Assembly (NCBI GenBank): GCA_009602725.1
Contig: WELB01000126.1
Span: 188,525-252,524, forward strand
DNA length: 64,000 nucleotides
From: Spirogloea muscicola
Taxonomy: Eukaryota > Streptophyta > Zygnematophyceae > Spirogloeales > Spirogloeaceae
Reading direction: 5' to 3'
The notes beneath the pieces were generated by a model. That model worked only from the letters and a program-made list of their open reading frames with translations, made no database searches and had not been told where the DNA came from. Below are positions 34,313-46,400 of the stretch, one piece after another. The first letter of the stretch is position 1, and every line of letters starts with the position of its first letter. Made by a program: the position numbers and the translations under genes.

Positions 34313-35539
34313 ATGAGGCCCGCGCCGTTCCGCGGCGTCGCGGAGCTGGACTCGAGCTCCGAGTCGGACGACATGGCCCCGCCGCCCCCCGGCCACCACC
34401 CGCCGGGCCGCCACCACCACCGCCACCACCACCACCACCACCACCACGGCGGCCGCTTCGGCGCGGCGCCGCCCCACGGTGAGGACCTGCGGCCCCCGCT
34501 GGCAGCGCCGGCGGCTCTCGGCTTCCAGCACGTGCGGCTTCGCGGGCCGCTCTGCTCCTGCAATGTCTCGTCCTTGTCGCCAGCCATCGCTGGCGCCCCG
34601 ACGTTGTTTGCTCATCCTTCTGAGGAGCCGCCGCTGCCGCCGTCGCTAGGCGTGCTTCTCGACCGCTCCCGCATGCAGCAGCTCGGCGTCATTGACAGTC
34701 CGGAGCCAGTCCGTGTGCCTCGCCGTGCAGAGCACCTCAGGGCCTGGCGCAAGGCCTGGAAGCAGCACTGCCGCGGCCTAGGCGGCGGCCACGCCTCGTG
34801 GCTGGCCGCCGCGCGCGGCTTCGGCCCCTGGAGCACGCTGCCGTCTGATCCCCAGCCACCCTTCCCGCCGCCAGGACCGCTGCCGCCGCCGCCGCCACCA
34901 GGGCTGCCGCCGCTGCATCATCATCACCACTTTGGCCATCCCCACCCGCCGGGCGCAGGCAGGCCGCCGCATCCGCCGCCCCTGCCTCCGCACCTTGGTG
35001 GCTGGCTTGGCGGCTTCCCTCCTCCGCCCGGGTTCCCTCCGCCACCGCCGCACTTTGGCAGTGACACCGAGGACAACATGGAGGGTTCTGTAAGTGGGAT
35101 GGTCTTGAAGATAGACATCAAGGAGACCGTGGACGCGTACACCGTCGTCGCTGACCTGCCGGGCGTGCAGCCCGAGCAGGTGGAGGTGCAGCTGCAGGCT
35201 GATGCCGCCGCAGGCGGCAGCGTTGTACTCTCCATTGCCGGCCACCGCGAGTTGGACACCTGGGAGGAGCCCGGGAGCCTGCACCTTGAGGAGCGGAGCT
35301 TCGGCGCATTCAAGCGCCGCTTCCGCTTGCCTGCAGACGCCAGTGCTGAAGCGGCGCTCGCAGAGCACAAGCTTGGTGTGCTGACTATCACCATCCCCAA
35401 GGGGCCCGATGGTGCCGTCGGCTCCAGGGCCGCGCTGACTGTGGTCGAGGTCCGTAGCGGCGAGCTCCTACAGCCACCGGCTGCACCACCAGTTCAGCCT
35501 GAACCGGCTGCTGCAGAGGACATGGCAGGCCATGATTGA
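34313..35539 (+). CDS. HSP20/alpha-crystallin domain protein with His- and Pro-rich N-terminus
   Basis: Small heat-shock proteins are ATP-independent holdases. The C-terminal 140 residues form an alpha-crystallin domain: LKIDIKETVDAYTVVADLPG, VQPEQVEVQLQADAA, SFGAFKRRFRLPADASAEAA, and GVLTITIPKGP as the conserved end strand. What is odd is the first 260 residues. They contain a stretch of His with Arg (RHHHRHHHHHHHH), a second HHHHHFGHPHPP block, and long Pro/Gly runs, making a 408-residue protein where most family members are 150-230. The frame is open without introns from the first ATG (34313) to the stop; a cryptic intron beginning near CAC|GGTGAGG (about 34480) cannot be excluded. His-rich tracts often bind metal, but that role is only a guess here. 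Confidence 0.8.
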   Translation: MRPAPFRGVAELDSSSESDDMAPPPPGHHPPGRHHHRHHHHHHHHGGRFGAAPPHGEDLRPPLAAPAALGFQHVRLRGPLCSCNVSSLSPAIAGAPTLFAHPSEEPPLPPSLGVLLDRSRMQQLGVIDSPEPVRVPRRAEHLRAWRKAWKQHCRGLGGGHASWLAAARGFGPWSTLPSDPQPPFPPPGPLPPPPPPGLPPLHHHHHFGHPHPPGAGRPPHPPPLPPHLGGWLGGFPPPPGFPPPPPHFGSDTEDNMEGSVSGMVLKIDIKETVDAYTVVADLPGVQPEQVEVQLQADAAAGGSVVLSIAGHRELDTWEEPGSLHLEERSFGAFKRRFRLPADASAEAALAEHKLGVLTITIPKGPDGAVGSRAALTVVEVRSGELLQPPAAPPVQPEPAAAEDMAGHD

Positions 35540-36459
35540 GTGCTTCCTCTGTGAAGAGGGCACAGGCATCCATTGCCCAGCTGTTTGATTTGCTACGCAA
35601 TTTTATCACAAAGATGCCCCGTATAGGCGAAATTATGACTCAGTACCTTCACTTACAGTAAAGTTGCTGATGAAGCCCCCTCCTTTACATAGACAATCAA
35701 GTGATGTAGTGTAGTAAAGCCATCTCAGCTTCTAGTCTCAAGCTTTTACTGTTACAGATTGTAAAATTTCGAGGGCCAATGTGCCAAGGTTCAGAATGTG
35801 ATGAAGGAGGCCTCATGACTGCCACATGTTTAGTGCCATACAATGCTTCACAGCATCAGTTATGTTGCTGTGCTCCATTTCACCACCATCAATTGTGTCG
35901 CTGAGCGCAATGTGCTTGTGTCCTTCGCTCTTCCCAAATTGTATAATTGTCACATTCATCCTTAGAATATGCGGCTCAAGGAGCAGGCCAAGACAAAGCG
36001 GCTCTTTTCTATACAAGTTACATATCAGTGCAGTCTAGTACGCTCTCTTAAAGTATGTTATCAAGCAACCTTGCTTTTCTGACCGCTGCACAATCTTGTC
36101 TTGCAAGCGCAAAGCTGCACTGTCGTTGCAGATTTCGTTACAAGCTGGTTCTTATAGGCTAATAGGCGTGAACGTAGACAGGACTTACATAGCAAACTCT
36201 CCGAACGCCAGTCGAGCAAACAAAGGACAACATGACATGGTCTTTTCTGGTGTCAAGCCTTTGCACAACGCACTCTTACACGTACCCCTCCGATAGTGCA
36301 CCACCTCATGACAATACAATAGAAGCAAGTCCTGAAGATGTTCACAACCCGCCAATGAATATACCCTAGGCGACAAGTTATGATAGACAGTTGGCTGCTG
36401 CCAACACATTGGCCCCCTGGTGATACAGATATCTGATTTTGGCTCGCCAGCTGCAGCAC
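35540..36459. other. Convergent 3' flanks of HSP20 and NDUFV1; no gene seen
   Basis: About 0.9 kb of lower-GC DNA lies between two stop codons facing each other. It presumably holds both 3' UTRs. Short open frames here have no family-like content. Confidence 0.5.
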
Positions 36460-37222
36460 TCAGGCTGCAATCTCCTCCAGCTTCTGCTCTGCAAGGCCCT
36501 GGATGCGCTTCTCCAACTCTGGCCGGAAGTGGCGGATGAGACCCTGGATGGGCCATGCAGCTGCATCCCCAAGCGCACAAATGGTGTGACCCTCTATCTG
36601 TTTGGTGATCTCCTGCAGCATGTCAATCTCCTCGAGGCGCGCGTCACCGGCCTTCATGCGCTCCAGGATCTGCCACATCCAGGTCGTGCCCTCACGGCAG
36701 GGCGTGCACTGGCCGCAGCTCTCGTGCTTGTAGAAGTAGGCCAGGCGTGCGATCGCGTCCACCACGTCGGCGCTCTTGTCCATGACGATGACGGCGGCAG
36801 TGCCCAAGCCCGACTGCACGGCCTTGAGGGCGTCAAAGTCCATGAGCACATCGTCGCAGATGGACTTGGGTAGCAGCGGCACGGACGCGCCGCCCGGGAT
36901 GACGGCGAGCAGGTTGTCCCAGCCACCGCGCACGCCGCCGGCGTGGCGCTCGATGAGCTCGCGCAGCGAGATGGACATCTCCTCCTCCACCGTGCACGGC
37001 TCGTTCACGTGGCCGGAGATGCAGAAGAGCTTGGTGCCGGAGTTGTTCTTGCGGCCGAACGACGAGAACCACTCGGGGCCGCGGCGCAGGATGGTGGGCG
37101 CCACCGCCACCGTCTCCACGTTGGTCACCGTGGAGGGGCAGCCGAAAAGGCCAACGTTGGCGGGGAACGGGGGCTTGAGCCGCGGCTTGCCCTGCTTCCC
37201 CTCCAGGCTCTCCAGCAGCGCC

Positions 37223-37255
<33 letters not shown>

Positions 37256-37772
37256 TAGTGGATGTACACGTCAAAGTCGAGGCCAGAGCCGGCGGCGTCG
37301 CGGCCCAGCAGGCCCGCGGCGTAGGCCTCCGCGCGGGCGCGGTCCAGCGCGCGGCGCTCGTTCACGTACTCGCCGCGGACGTAGATGTACGCGGCGCGGG
37401 CGCGCATGGCGGCGCCGGCCAGCAGGCAGCCCTCGAGGAGCTTGTGGGGGTCGTGGCGCAGGATCTCGCGGTCCTTGCACGTCCCGGGCTCGCTCTCGTC
37501 GGCGTTGACGACCAAATAGCTGGGCCGCCCGTCGCTGGCCTTGGGCATGAACGACCACTTGAGGCCCGAGGGGAAGCCCGCGCCGCCGCGGCCCCGCAGC
37601 CCGCTGCGCTTGATCTCGCCCACGATCCAGTCCGCGCCCTTGCCCACCAGCTCCGCCGTCCGGTGCCAGTCCCCGCGCGCGCGCGCGCCCGCCAGGAACG
37701 GGTCGTGCCGCCCGTAGAGGTTCGTGAAAATGCGGTCCTCGTCGCGCAGGCCCCCGAACGACGTCTTCTCCT

Positions 37773-37808
<36 letters not shown>

Positions 37809-37827
37809 TCTCCGACGCGGCGGCGGN

Positions 37828-37880
<53 letters not shown>

Positions 37881-37895
37881 GGCGGCCGCCGCCAT
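36460..37895 (-). CDS. NDUFV1: NADH dehydrogenase (ubiquinone) flavoprotein 1, complex I 51-kDa subunit
   Basis: This subunit of mitochondrial complex I binds NADH, FMN and the N3 iron-sulfur cluster. One uninterrupted minus-strand exon carries the whole mature protein: [37 protein letters not shown] (NADH/FMN loop), [64 protein letters not shown] with the cluster cysteines and the fourth Cys in [13 protein letters not shown]. It stops at 36460. The N-terminus is spoiled by an N at 37827 and 51 T (poly-Lys if translated); a plausible ATG is at 37895 (MAAAAA) but the frame across the homopolymer cannot be trusted. An intron-free gene is unusual beside its heavily split neighbours. Confidence 0.92.
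37827..37878 (+). repeat. N plus 51-base poly-T inside the NDUFV1 5' exon
   Basis: A single N is followed by 51 T, bounded by GCGGCGG on both sides. Translated it would put about 17 lysines into the presequence, which no family member has. It resembles the poly-A at 15018-15081 and is most simply an assembly artefact in a GC-rich triplet region. Confidence 0.8.
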
Positions 37896-38759
37896 GGCCG
37901 CCGCTGCGCACCGCGGGGCGGCGCCCGGGCGGGCGGGGGCTGCGGAAGTGGGGGGCTGCCGATGTGGCTGCCCCGCAAGCGGGCAACGTCGTGCCCGCTG
38001 CTGCCCCCTTGCCCGAGGCGAGACGGCAGCACGGGAGATGCCACACACCACGTCAGGGACGGGCTTGCGAAAGGGCCACCTGGGGGCCGCCCAGGGGTCA
38101 GCTGAGGGCAATCCCCAGTCCACCAAGGGCAAGCGGAAGTGAACCCAGCTCGGTACCAGTGCCGGTCCGGCACACAAGGTACCGTCCGCGCGCCACAAGG
38201 CTGACGGCCTGGCGCCGTTTTACAGGTGCAGGACGTCTGTCAGGCTTAATCGCATCACTATCTAGATGAAAAGCATGCTACGATAAGCAACATCCTCCTG
38301 GCTTGTATCTAGGATCCACGACGAGATCTGATTAATACAGCTTGACATGCATGTTTGACAATACGGTCTGAAGCGCTATCATTCTTGCTTCAAGGGGAGC
38401 TCATCAGATACCCTGGCAATAGTATATCGGCAATGTGAGGACCGATTGCAATGACTGGCTTAAAAGCATCACTAGGCACAGCCACCAAGTTAGCCATGGA
38501 GGCTCTTACGCATGTGCCTGAAGATCCAGTGCTTCTCTTGCAGTGCTGGTGACTCTCACATGTAAAGGGCAGCGAATTTGCACAGAAACCCTGTCCCAAC
38601 GTGTCAGACAGTCAGAGTGGCCTGCTTGAGCTTTGACTTGCTTAACCTCATGCTATTTGACATCTCCTTTATGCCACCTCGCCTGAGTCCATCACAAGTA
38701 GCTCTGGTGCTGTGCTAGCACTCGTGCTGCAAGCCACGAGCGGCGCGGCAATAGCCGCT

Positions 38760-40143
<1,384 letters not shown>

Positions 40144-40382
40144 CTAGGCCTGCTCGACCCTCAGACCCAGAAGTGCAGTATCATGAAGCTGCAGGAGCGA
40201 AGGGGGCTCCTGAACCCCAATGAAAGTAACTTGCGGTGGCGGCGGCGGCGGCGGCGATGACAGGACAGCCGGAGGCGACGACGGCGAGCGCTCACCTCGG
40301 TGTGGGCTGCGGCACGCCACCCGGCCGCTGGCCGGCCGCCGCGCATGCCGGCACCCCGGTCGAGCGGCGACGCCGAAGAGCC

Positions 40383-40640
40383 TCAGCGACGAAGATCCGC
40401 AGGCGGAGGCCCGGCGCCGCCGCCGCCGCCATCACCGCCGCCACCGCCACCGCCGCCGCTGCCGTCGCCGAGAGAGACCCCCTTCTTGCGCCGCCGTTGG
40501 CGCTCGGCGAAGGTCACCCAGTCCTTAGTGCGGTGGCCCAGCGCCGCGTCGTCGCCGCCGCCAAGCCCGCTGTTCGCGACGCCGTCGTCGGGGTTGGCCT
40601 TCCGCTGCCGCTGCCGCTCCGAGAACGTGAGCTGCACCGC
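40383..40640 (-). CDS. Possible exon with duplicated TFxERQRxRK motif
   Basis: On the minus strand, after an acceptor-like GGTGCAG, the frame reads LTFSERQRQRKANPDDG, then GHRTKDWVTFAERQRRRKKG, with the motif TF(S/A)ERQR(Q/R)RK twice, ending in poly-Gly. The charged content looks more like protein than the plus-strand frames do. It does not match the DDAH or NCBP3 genes on either side, has no clear start, and lies in a GC-rich triplet region where all frames are open, so it is only a candidate. Confidence 0.25.
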   Translation of the reverse strand, partial: AVQLTFSERQRQRKANPDDGVANSGLGGGDDAALGHRTKDWVTFAERQRRRKKGVSLGDGSGGGGGGGGDGGGGGAGPPPADLRR

Positions 40641-40779
40641 CGCCGCCAACAGCGCCGCCGCCAACGCCGCAGCCTCTCAGCTAATCTGTATATCAACAAT
40701 AGTAATTATATCTCTGATAACATATTTAACTTCCAGAGAGCTTGTCTGCCTCGTCGGCCAGTGTGGGCCAGTATCTNCC

Positions 40780-42244
40780 TCCGCAGAGCCCGCCGCGCCC
40801 GACGCCGCCGCCGAGTTCGGGCCCGCCGACGAGCGCGAGGACGTGGCCACCGGCACGCCGCTGCGGGCCGAGGCGCTGCACCTTCACGCCTCGCCCCACC
40901 TGCGCACCGCCGACGTGCTCGGCTACTTCACGGGCTTCAGCCCCGTGGCGGTGGAGTGGGTCTCGCCCAGCTCCTGTGAGCTCCTCCGCCATTGCCACTG
41001 CCGCTCCGTGCGTGCCCAGACGTGAAGCGACAATGGGAGCGCGCTTCGGGCTGACGAGCCTCCGCTGCTGTGCTTCGTTGCGCAGGCAACGTGGCCTTCG
41101 CCGACCCATTCAGCGCCAAGCGGGCACTGCTCCGCAAGGGCACGCTCGAGCAGATGGCCGACCCCGACTCGGGTGAGCCGGAGACCTGCTGCTTCCCGAG
41201 GCTGACAAGCCAGAGCCTCGCCGCTGTCAGCGCCGTATTTGAGGCCGTGCATTGTCACAGTACCCAAGCTCGTGTCGAAGCCACCGGGTGAGAGTTTGCG
41301 TAAACTTGCATGTCGCAGCTGCTCCCTGGCACGAGGGCAAGCTGCTCGTGCTGCACGACTGGACATTCCCCATCAGCCTCCGCGTCGCTTCCATCCTGGA
41401 CGCACCGCCCAACCCGCCAGTCCCGGGGAAGGATGGGCTGGCGGCGGACGGCGGGAGCCTGGAAAATGGGGCGGCGGACAAGCTTGCCTTGGGGAAGAGG
41501 CCCCGGGGCCTGCCGGCTGGCAGCCCGTGGCGGCAGCCGGCGCACCGTGACCTTGACGGGGAGGTCGCGCTCAACCTTGACATGCGTAGCATCCTGCTGC
41601 ACGACCAGGGAAAGGTCTTCAGCCGCCTTGGCACGAAGCTGCCGCCGACGCCTGACGAGGTGGAGCAGGGCATCGACACGGGCATTGCCAGGAAGCTGCA
41701 GCGTGTTGACGTCCCTGACCTTCGGGCATACTTGAAGGCCAAGGTTGCTGAGGATGGGCATATTCGGCCGGTCGTCGTGAAGGGCAGGGGCACGGCTACG
41801 TACAAGCGCGGGACGTTCATGCCTCTGGGGTCTCCAGAGGCCACTAACCAGGCCCAGGCAGACGATACTGAGGCATTGTACGAGCCAGCAGACAAGGTGG
41901 AGAACGGGGAGGGGGAGGGTGCAGAGTCGGCTGTCCCTCCAGAGGTGTTGATGACCCCAAGCAGTAAGGTCAACACTGAGGCTGTTGAGCGGTGGGAGCC
42001 GGAGGAAGCGACTCCAAGTTTGTCAGAGAGACGGCCTCGCGTCAGGGACAGGCTGGGAGGCACTTCTAGAGAGGAAGTCCTCGGCACAGGAGCTGGGGAT
42101 CGACTGCGACGTGTGAAGGACAGGCTGGGGGCGAAGACGATGGTGAGGGCTGTTGAGGAGGTAGGCACTGGCACAGGTACTGGTAGGAGGAGACATCGGG
42201 GCGGGAAGAGAGAGAGGAAAACAGGGACCGTTTGTAGACAATGA
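40780..42244 (+). CDS. NCBP3: Nuclear cap-binding protein subunit 3 (NCBP3)-like, 5' end lost
   Basis: NCBP3 is an RNA-binding partner of the nuclear cap-binding complex and mRNA export machinery. Exon 1 (to 40975) and exon 2 (41086-41172) carry the family's RRM-like core: EALHLHASPHLRTADVLGYF, FSPVAVEWVSPSSCNVAFAD, FSAKRALLRKGTLE. Exon 3 (41319-42244) opens with PWHEGKLLVLHDWTFPISL and then has the low-complexity tail with repeated short RLG motifs (VFSRLGTKLP, RVRDRLGG, RVKDRLGA), which are also a feature of animal NCBP3. Phases agree across both introns. A single N at 40777 cuts the sequence just upstream, and the DNA before it is AT-rich and looks foreign to the exon, so the start is not in this assembly or lies behind a misjoin. 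Confidence 0.75.
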
Positions 42245-42813
42245 AGAAATACCTTAAGGCTGCGAGTAGATTGCGATTGGCACAAAATATTAGCCATGCA
42301 GCAACAAGCAGCCCAGTGAGTAGGCAGCCGCAATTTCTCATTCACATTCCATGGAGATGCCCATACTCATGGCATTTACTGCTAACAAAATATCTCTCAG
42401 CCTCTGTTACTTCGGAGTACGTCTGATCTTCAAATTCAATCTCCTGCAAAGAATAGCCAGTGTTGTCATGTGACCACTGAGGGTGTTGGAGTGAAATTTC
42501 CAAGCCTAATGAGCGTAAATCCATGAAAAACAAAGGCTACTGCAGAAGCCTGCTGACGAGTTGCCTAAGTTGTGTTGGAAGAGCTAAAGTCGCCTAAGTT
42601 CGTTCCAAGTCCTTTCCGAGCGCGTCAGAGAGTGGACATCAGCTACAGGGTAAATATGAAGCTGTGTCACCTAGGATACAGCCACTGTGCATCTTGCTTG
42701 CATCTGGAGCCTCCAAAAAGTTGCCCGCCCATGTGCCAGAAACGAAGGACCAAGAAGATGTATGCATGAGTTGCACAATCCAGACTAAGTCCACACTTTT
42801 GCCAAGGTCCGCA

Positions 42814-45800
42814 CTAGCGTCCTTTCATAGAGGGATGCCGACCAAGAATTTTGGACTTATATATTGCCTGGCCTTGCGCCATCTCAATACGCTGGCGAGG
42901 ATCATATGTATTCTCGTCCCGCAGCGTTTCCAGAAGAGCCTCAGGCTCCGCAACCCTGTCAACAAGGGGTGGAAGGATGAGCAGGTCAAAAGGCTAGCAA
43001 TTGAGCACACTGCCCGCACTTAGATTGCGCACACACCACATTTAGAATGAGGCTCCTGTCTGCAATGACTATGCCTACTGAAGACAATGCCTCTGTTCAG
43101 CTTCTCTTAGTCAGACCTATACGACAGCAAGTGAGGAAGAAGCAAGGACCTACTGGGCCTGCTCTGCAATGCTGGAGGATGACATCTCTAGCCAACAGCT
43201 TCAAACCGCAACAAGTATGTGGCTCGGCACACAAGGTGTGAAAGGGCAGCAAACCTTGAGATCAGAATGCGATTGAGTGTCTGAAGGATGGGGCATAACT
43301 CCACAGGCGGTACAAGCTCATCCCGGGAGGGGTGCTGCACGCTGAAGCTTGGCTGGCTAAGGAGACAGTAGAATGCTGCAACAGCAGAAACTCCCTGCGT
43401 GAAGAAATGAAGTACACATCAGTGACGGGACAGAACATCAGACTGTTGCTGTATGAGAAAAGAAGAACATGATGTGTTTGTGCGAATGCTTGTGAAAATA
43501 TGTACTTAAGCGTAATCTTGCAATATAAGGATGCAAGACACCCATTGACAAGTACCTGAATGACGCCCTTGCCCTTGACATTGTCGCCCATGTCGGGCGT
43601 CAAGGCCCGAGTCCCCAGCTGCTGGCCGTACCAGGAGTTCCTCCCTTTGAGCAGCGTGACATACGTGTCCGCCAAGAGCGGACCAGCAAGCTTCTCCGGC
43701 TCCTCTGCCAGCAGGTGGGTGATATAAATCATCTCCGACGTGCTATGAGCAAAGTACACTGCTTTGCTTGTTGCGCTCTCCTTTGTTAGGCTCGCTACCA
43801 GGCCTGCCCTTGCAGTTGCCAAGTATATGGAAGTGGTCAATTCATGTCTGCACATGGAGCTGTCAGCAGCTGCTATGGATACCCAAAGCATTCACTATTG
43901 ACTATGCTTTCTGCAAATCATAAGGCTCTCAATATGACGTCCTTGCTTTCAGAGCAAAGTAGGAGCAAGTGCAAGCTGCTTAAAGCTTCAGAGCCAGCCA
44001 TTTAAGGGCCTCACCAGCGCCAATGGCATAGACGTTCTTGAGGCCTCCCATGACCTCGTGCGTAACAAGGTCAGGATTGTCCCAAACGATAAAATGAGGC
44101 TGCCTCAGGAAGCTGGCAAGGGGCTTGCGCCACTGGTCTGTTCCACAAAGCCGAGCATTAGCGTATTCTTTGTTCCACACCTCTGCTGCAATGTTGGGGC
44201 CGCCAAGATAGAGGATGTTGTCAAGGGGAACGCCAGCTGCAAGACCGAGGCTGCTGATGATCAGCCCTCACAAAGAGGCCACCAATGCATCACTGGTCAA
44301 GTGACAGTAGCATGATGAGCTGGCTGACATATAGCTGTGCTCATGACAGAGGTTTCCATTAGGGTGCAATATCAAGAAGTCTAACCACTGGTGGTAGATG
44401 ACATGTCTGCAATGGCACAAACACTCTGAAATATATAGAATATTAGAATCAGTACAGACACGTCTGCACGAGCCTAACCATCTCAAAGATGCCCACAAGT
44501 CATCCGCATCTGTCTAGAGGATGCTGCTGCATACTCGTCTGGTGTATGATAAGGGTAGGTGTGACAATGTGTGGCTCCGGCTCCAGAGCTGCTTCCACGC
44601 CCTTGGCTAGGCTGATGATCACAGCTGGCGACTTCCTCCGCTCCTTCCAATACTTTCCGATTTGCTCAAAGACCCCCCTTGTCTCGGTGGACGGGAGCCC
44701 GTTGACAACAAGGTCTGCATCCCAAACAGCCTCCTGGAGGTTGGTGACGACGTGGAGTGGGCAGATTGGCGAATCCACCATGTTCACACAGAACCCGTCC
44801 CTGTGTTCACAGCAGGGTGAGGAACCCGACTGAAGCTCAGGTGGAGGCCAGACGTGCTCGCTACAATGACAAATAGCTCCATCATCACAAGCTGCACTCA
44901 GAGATCACAAGCTGCATTCTTTGAACGGCGAATGGAAAGCACCTGAGAATCTCGTCCGCATACAGGGCACGATCCCCTAGCCGGGCTTCGACATACTTCA
45001 AGTACGCGCAGTTCTCAAGCAGCCTCCTTAGGACCTCAGCCTGGCTGTTAATCACTGTGAAGAGGTGCTCTGAAAACTCCCTATCCATCTGCCGCCCAGG
45101 CCTGGCACAAGCAAGTAAGCCCTCCTTAAAAACGAGAAGAAAAATGTAAAGATTTCGGACTTGGCTGCAGTGTTTTCCCCCCGCCCTGTCCTCTGCTAAG
45201 CACAGTGATATTTAGCACAATATACCCTCAAGCAAGAACAAATTAGAGTTTAGTCTAATGTTTTAAAGATGTGGTTGACAGTATGAGCAGAGGCAAGCTT
45301 GCCTGCGCCATATCCGGACGCTGATTCTGTCATCCAAGTGACCGTATGTTTCCTGCAAAGCACAGCCAGCCTGCTCAGAAGACGGCTCCGAGCTAGATGG
45401 TAGCCATCAGCCAGCCCACAAGCTAGCAAAGCGCGCAGTACCATATCAAGTATCAAAGCTGGGGCGCCATCTGTGGGCTTGCCCAGCTGCTGCACTGCAC
45501 TGTAGTGTACCCCTATCACTGTTGCCCCCTGCAGCCTATGTGTGTTATGCTCTGCTGCTTAGGCCAGAATTATGGGGGAGAACACACAGTCACTTGTATC
45601 ACCTGAATCATTCCAATAAAGACGCAGCCCCAGGCACCCGCGCCCACTCCAACGACCCTGAGGGGGTCGCCAGGGGCTTTGCCAAACAGCTCCCGGAGCT
45701 CATCCAGCCTATCGGACGCGTCTCCACTCTGCTCTGGCACACGACAGCGGCGCGTTATACAAGCAGAACTTGAGACGGAGTGGCCAGCTAAGCTCGTGAG

Positions 45801-45965
45801 GGCAGTCCGAGCAGATGCCCTCTGTGCTTCGGCTTCACTGAGGTGCTGTGCAGAGAGCCCGCTCACCCTCGCGGCCTTGACGCCATTGGCAACGGGCGCG
45901 CCGTCCGCCTGAGGGGCGCCGTCGGCCGCCTCTCCGTGAGGCGGCGCCGGGCCGGCACCGTTCAT
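42814..45965 (-). CDS. NAD-dependent glycerol-3-phosphate dehydrogenase, cytosolic GPDHC type
   Basis: The enzyme interconverts dihydroxyacetone phosphate and glycerol-3-phosphate with NADH. The first exon is 45603-45965 ([11 protein letters not shown]), ending in the Rossmann loop [18 protein letters not shown]. Later pieces are [182 protein letters not shown] and the end [20 protein letters not shown]. Catalytic Lys lies in the [11 protein letters not shown] segment. One intron starts with GC at 45302 (CGCAG|GCAAGC). The plant-like long form with an N-terminal extension fits the GPDHC1 clade. Confidence 0.9.
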
Positions 45966-46127
45966 ATTCGGCGCTGCTAGCGTCTCAGAGGCGGCCAGAT
46001 TTCGCCGTGAAGAAAGGATGTCCAAAGTCGCAGGCAGCGAGAAGCAGACAACGCGCCACAGGCTCCGAGCGAACCGGCGAGCAGCCAATGGCAGGTCAGG
46101 GCTCGCGCAGCCAATGTCTGTCCAGCA

Positions 46128-46171
<44 letters not shown>

Positions 46172-46400
46172 CGGCGCTGGCGTTGGCGGCGGCGGTGGTG
46201 GCGGTGGTCGTGGTGGTTCGGGAGCTGGGCGGGGATGTCGAGGGGCGCCTTCTTATGGGGGCGGGGGCCCTGCCCACCACTAACACACGGTTAAGATAAC
46301 CTCATTGGCGGTCTACGCACAGTAAAAGCCTCCCGTCTGACCCCCCTCGTCCCCGCTTGGTACTGGAAAACCCCCGACGCTTCAGCGGGGGTTAGTCTGT
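45966..46400. repeat. 5' flank of GPDHC with (CGG)n and a short hairpin
   Basis: A CGG repeat runs from about 46126 to 46170. At 46369-46393 there is a perfect 8-bp inverted repeat, AACCCCCG and CGGGGGTT, around a 9-base loop. It is not in a recognised gene; whether it is transcribed is unknown. Confidence 0.65.

Noticed and set aside
37271-38198. Long open frames on both strands over the NDUFV1 exon
   Set aside because: They are consequences of very high GC at third positions; only the frame encoding the 51-kDa subunit has family content.
45570-46286. Upstream extension of the GPDHC frame through the CGG repeat
   Set aside because: It is only Ala/Pro/Thr runs from the triplet repeat; the ATG at 45965 gives a sensible N-terminus.
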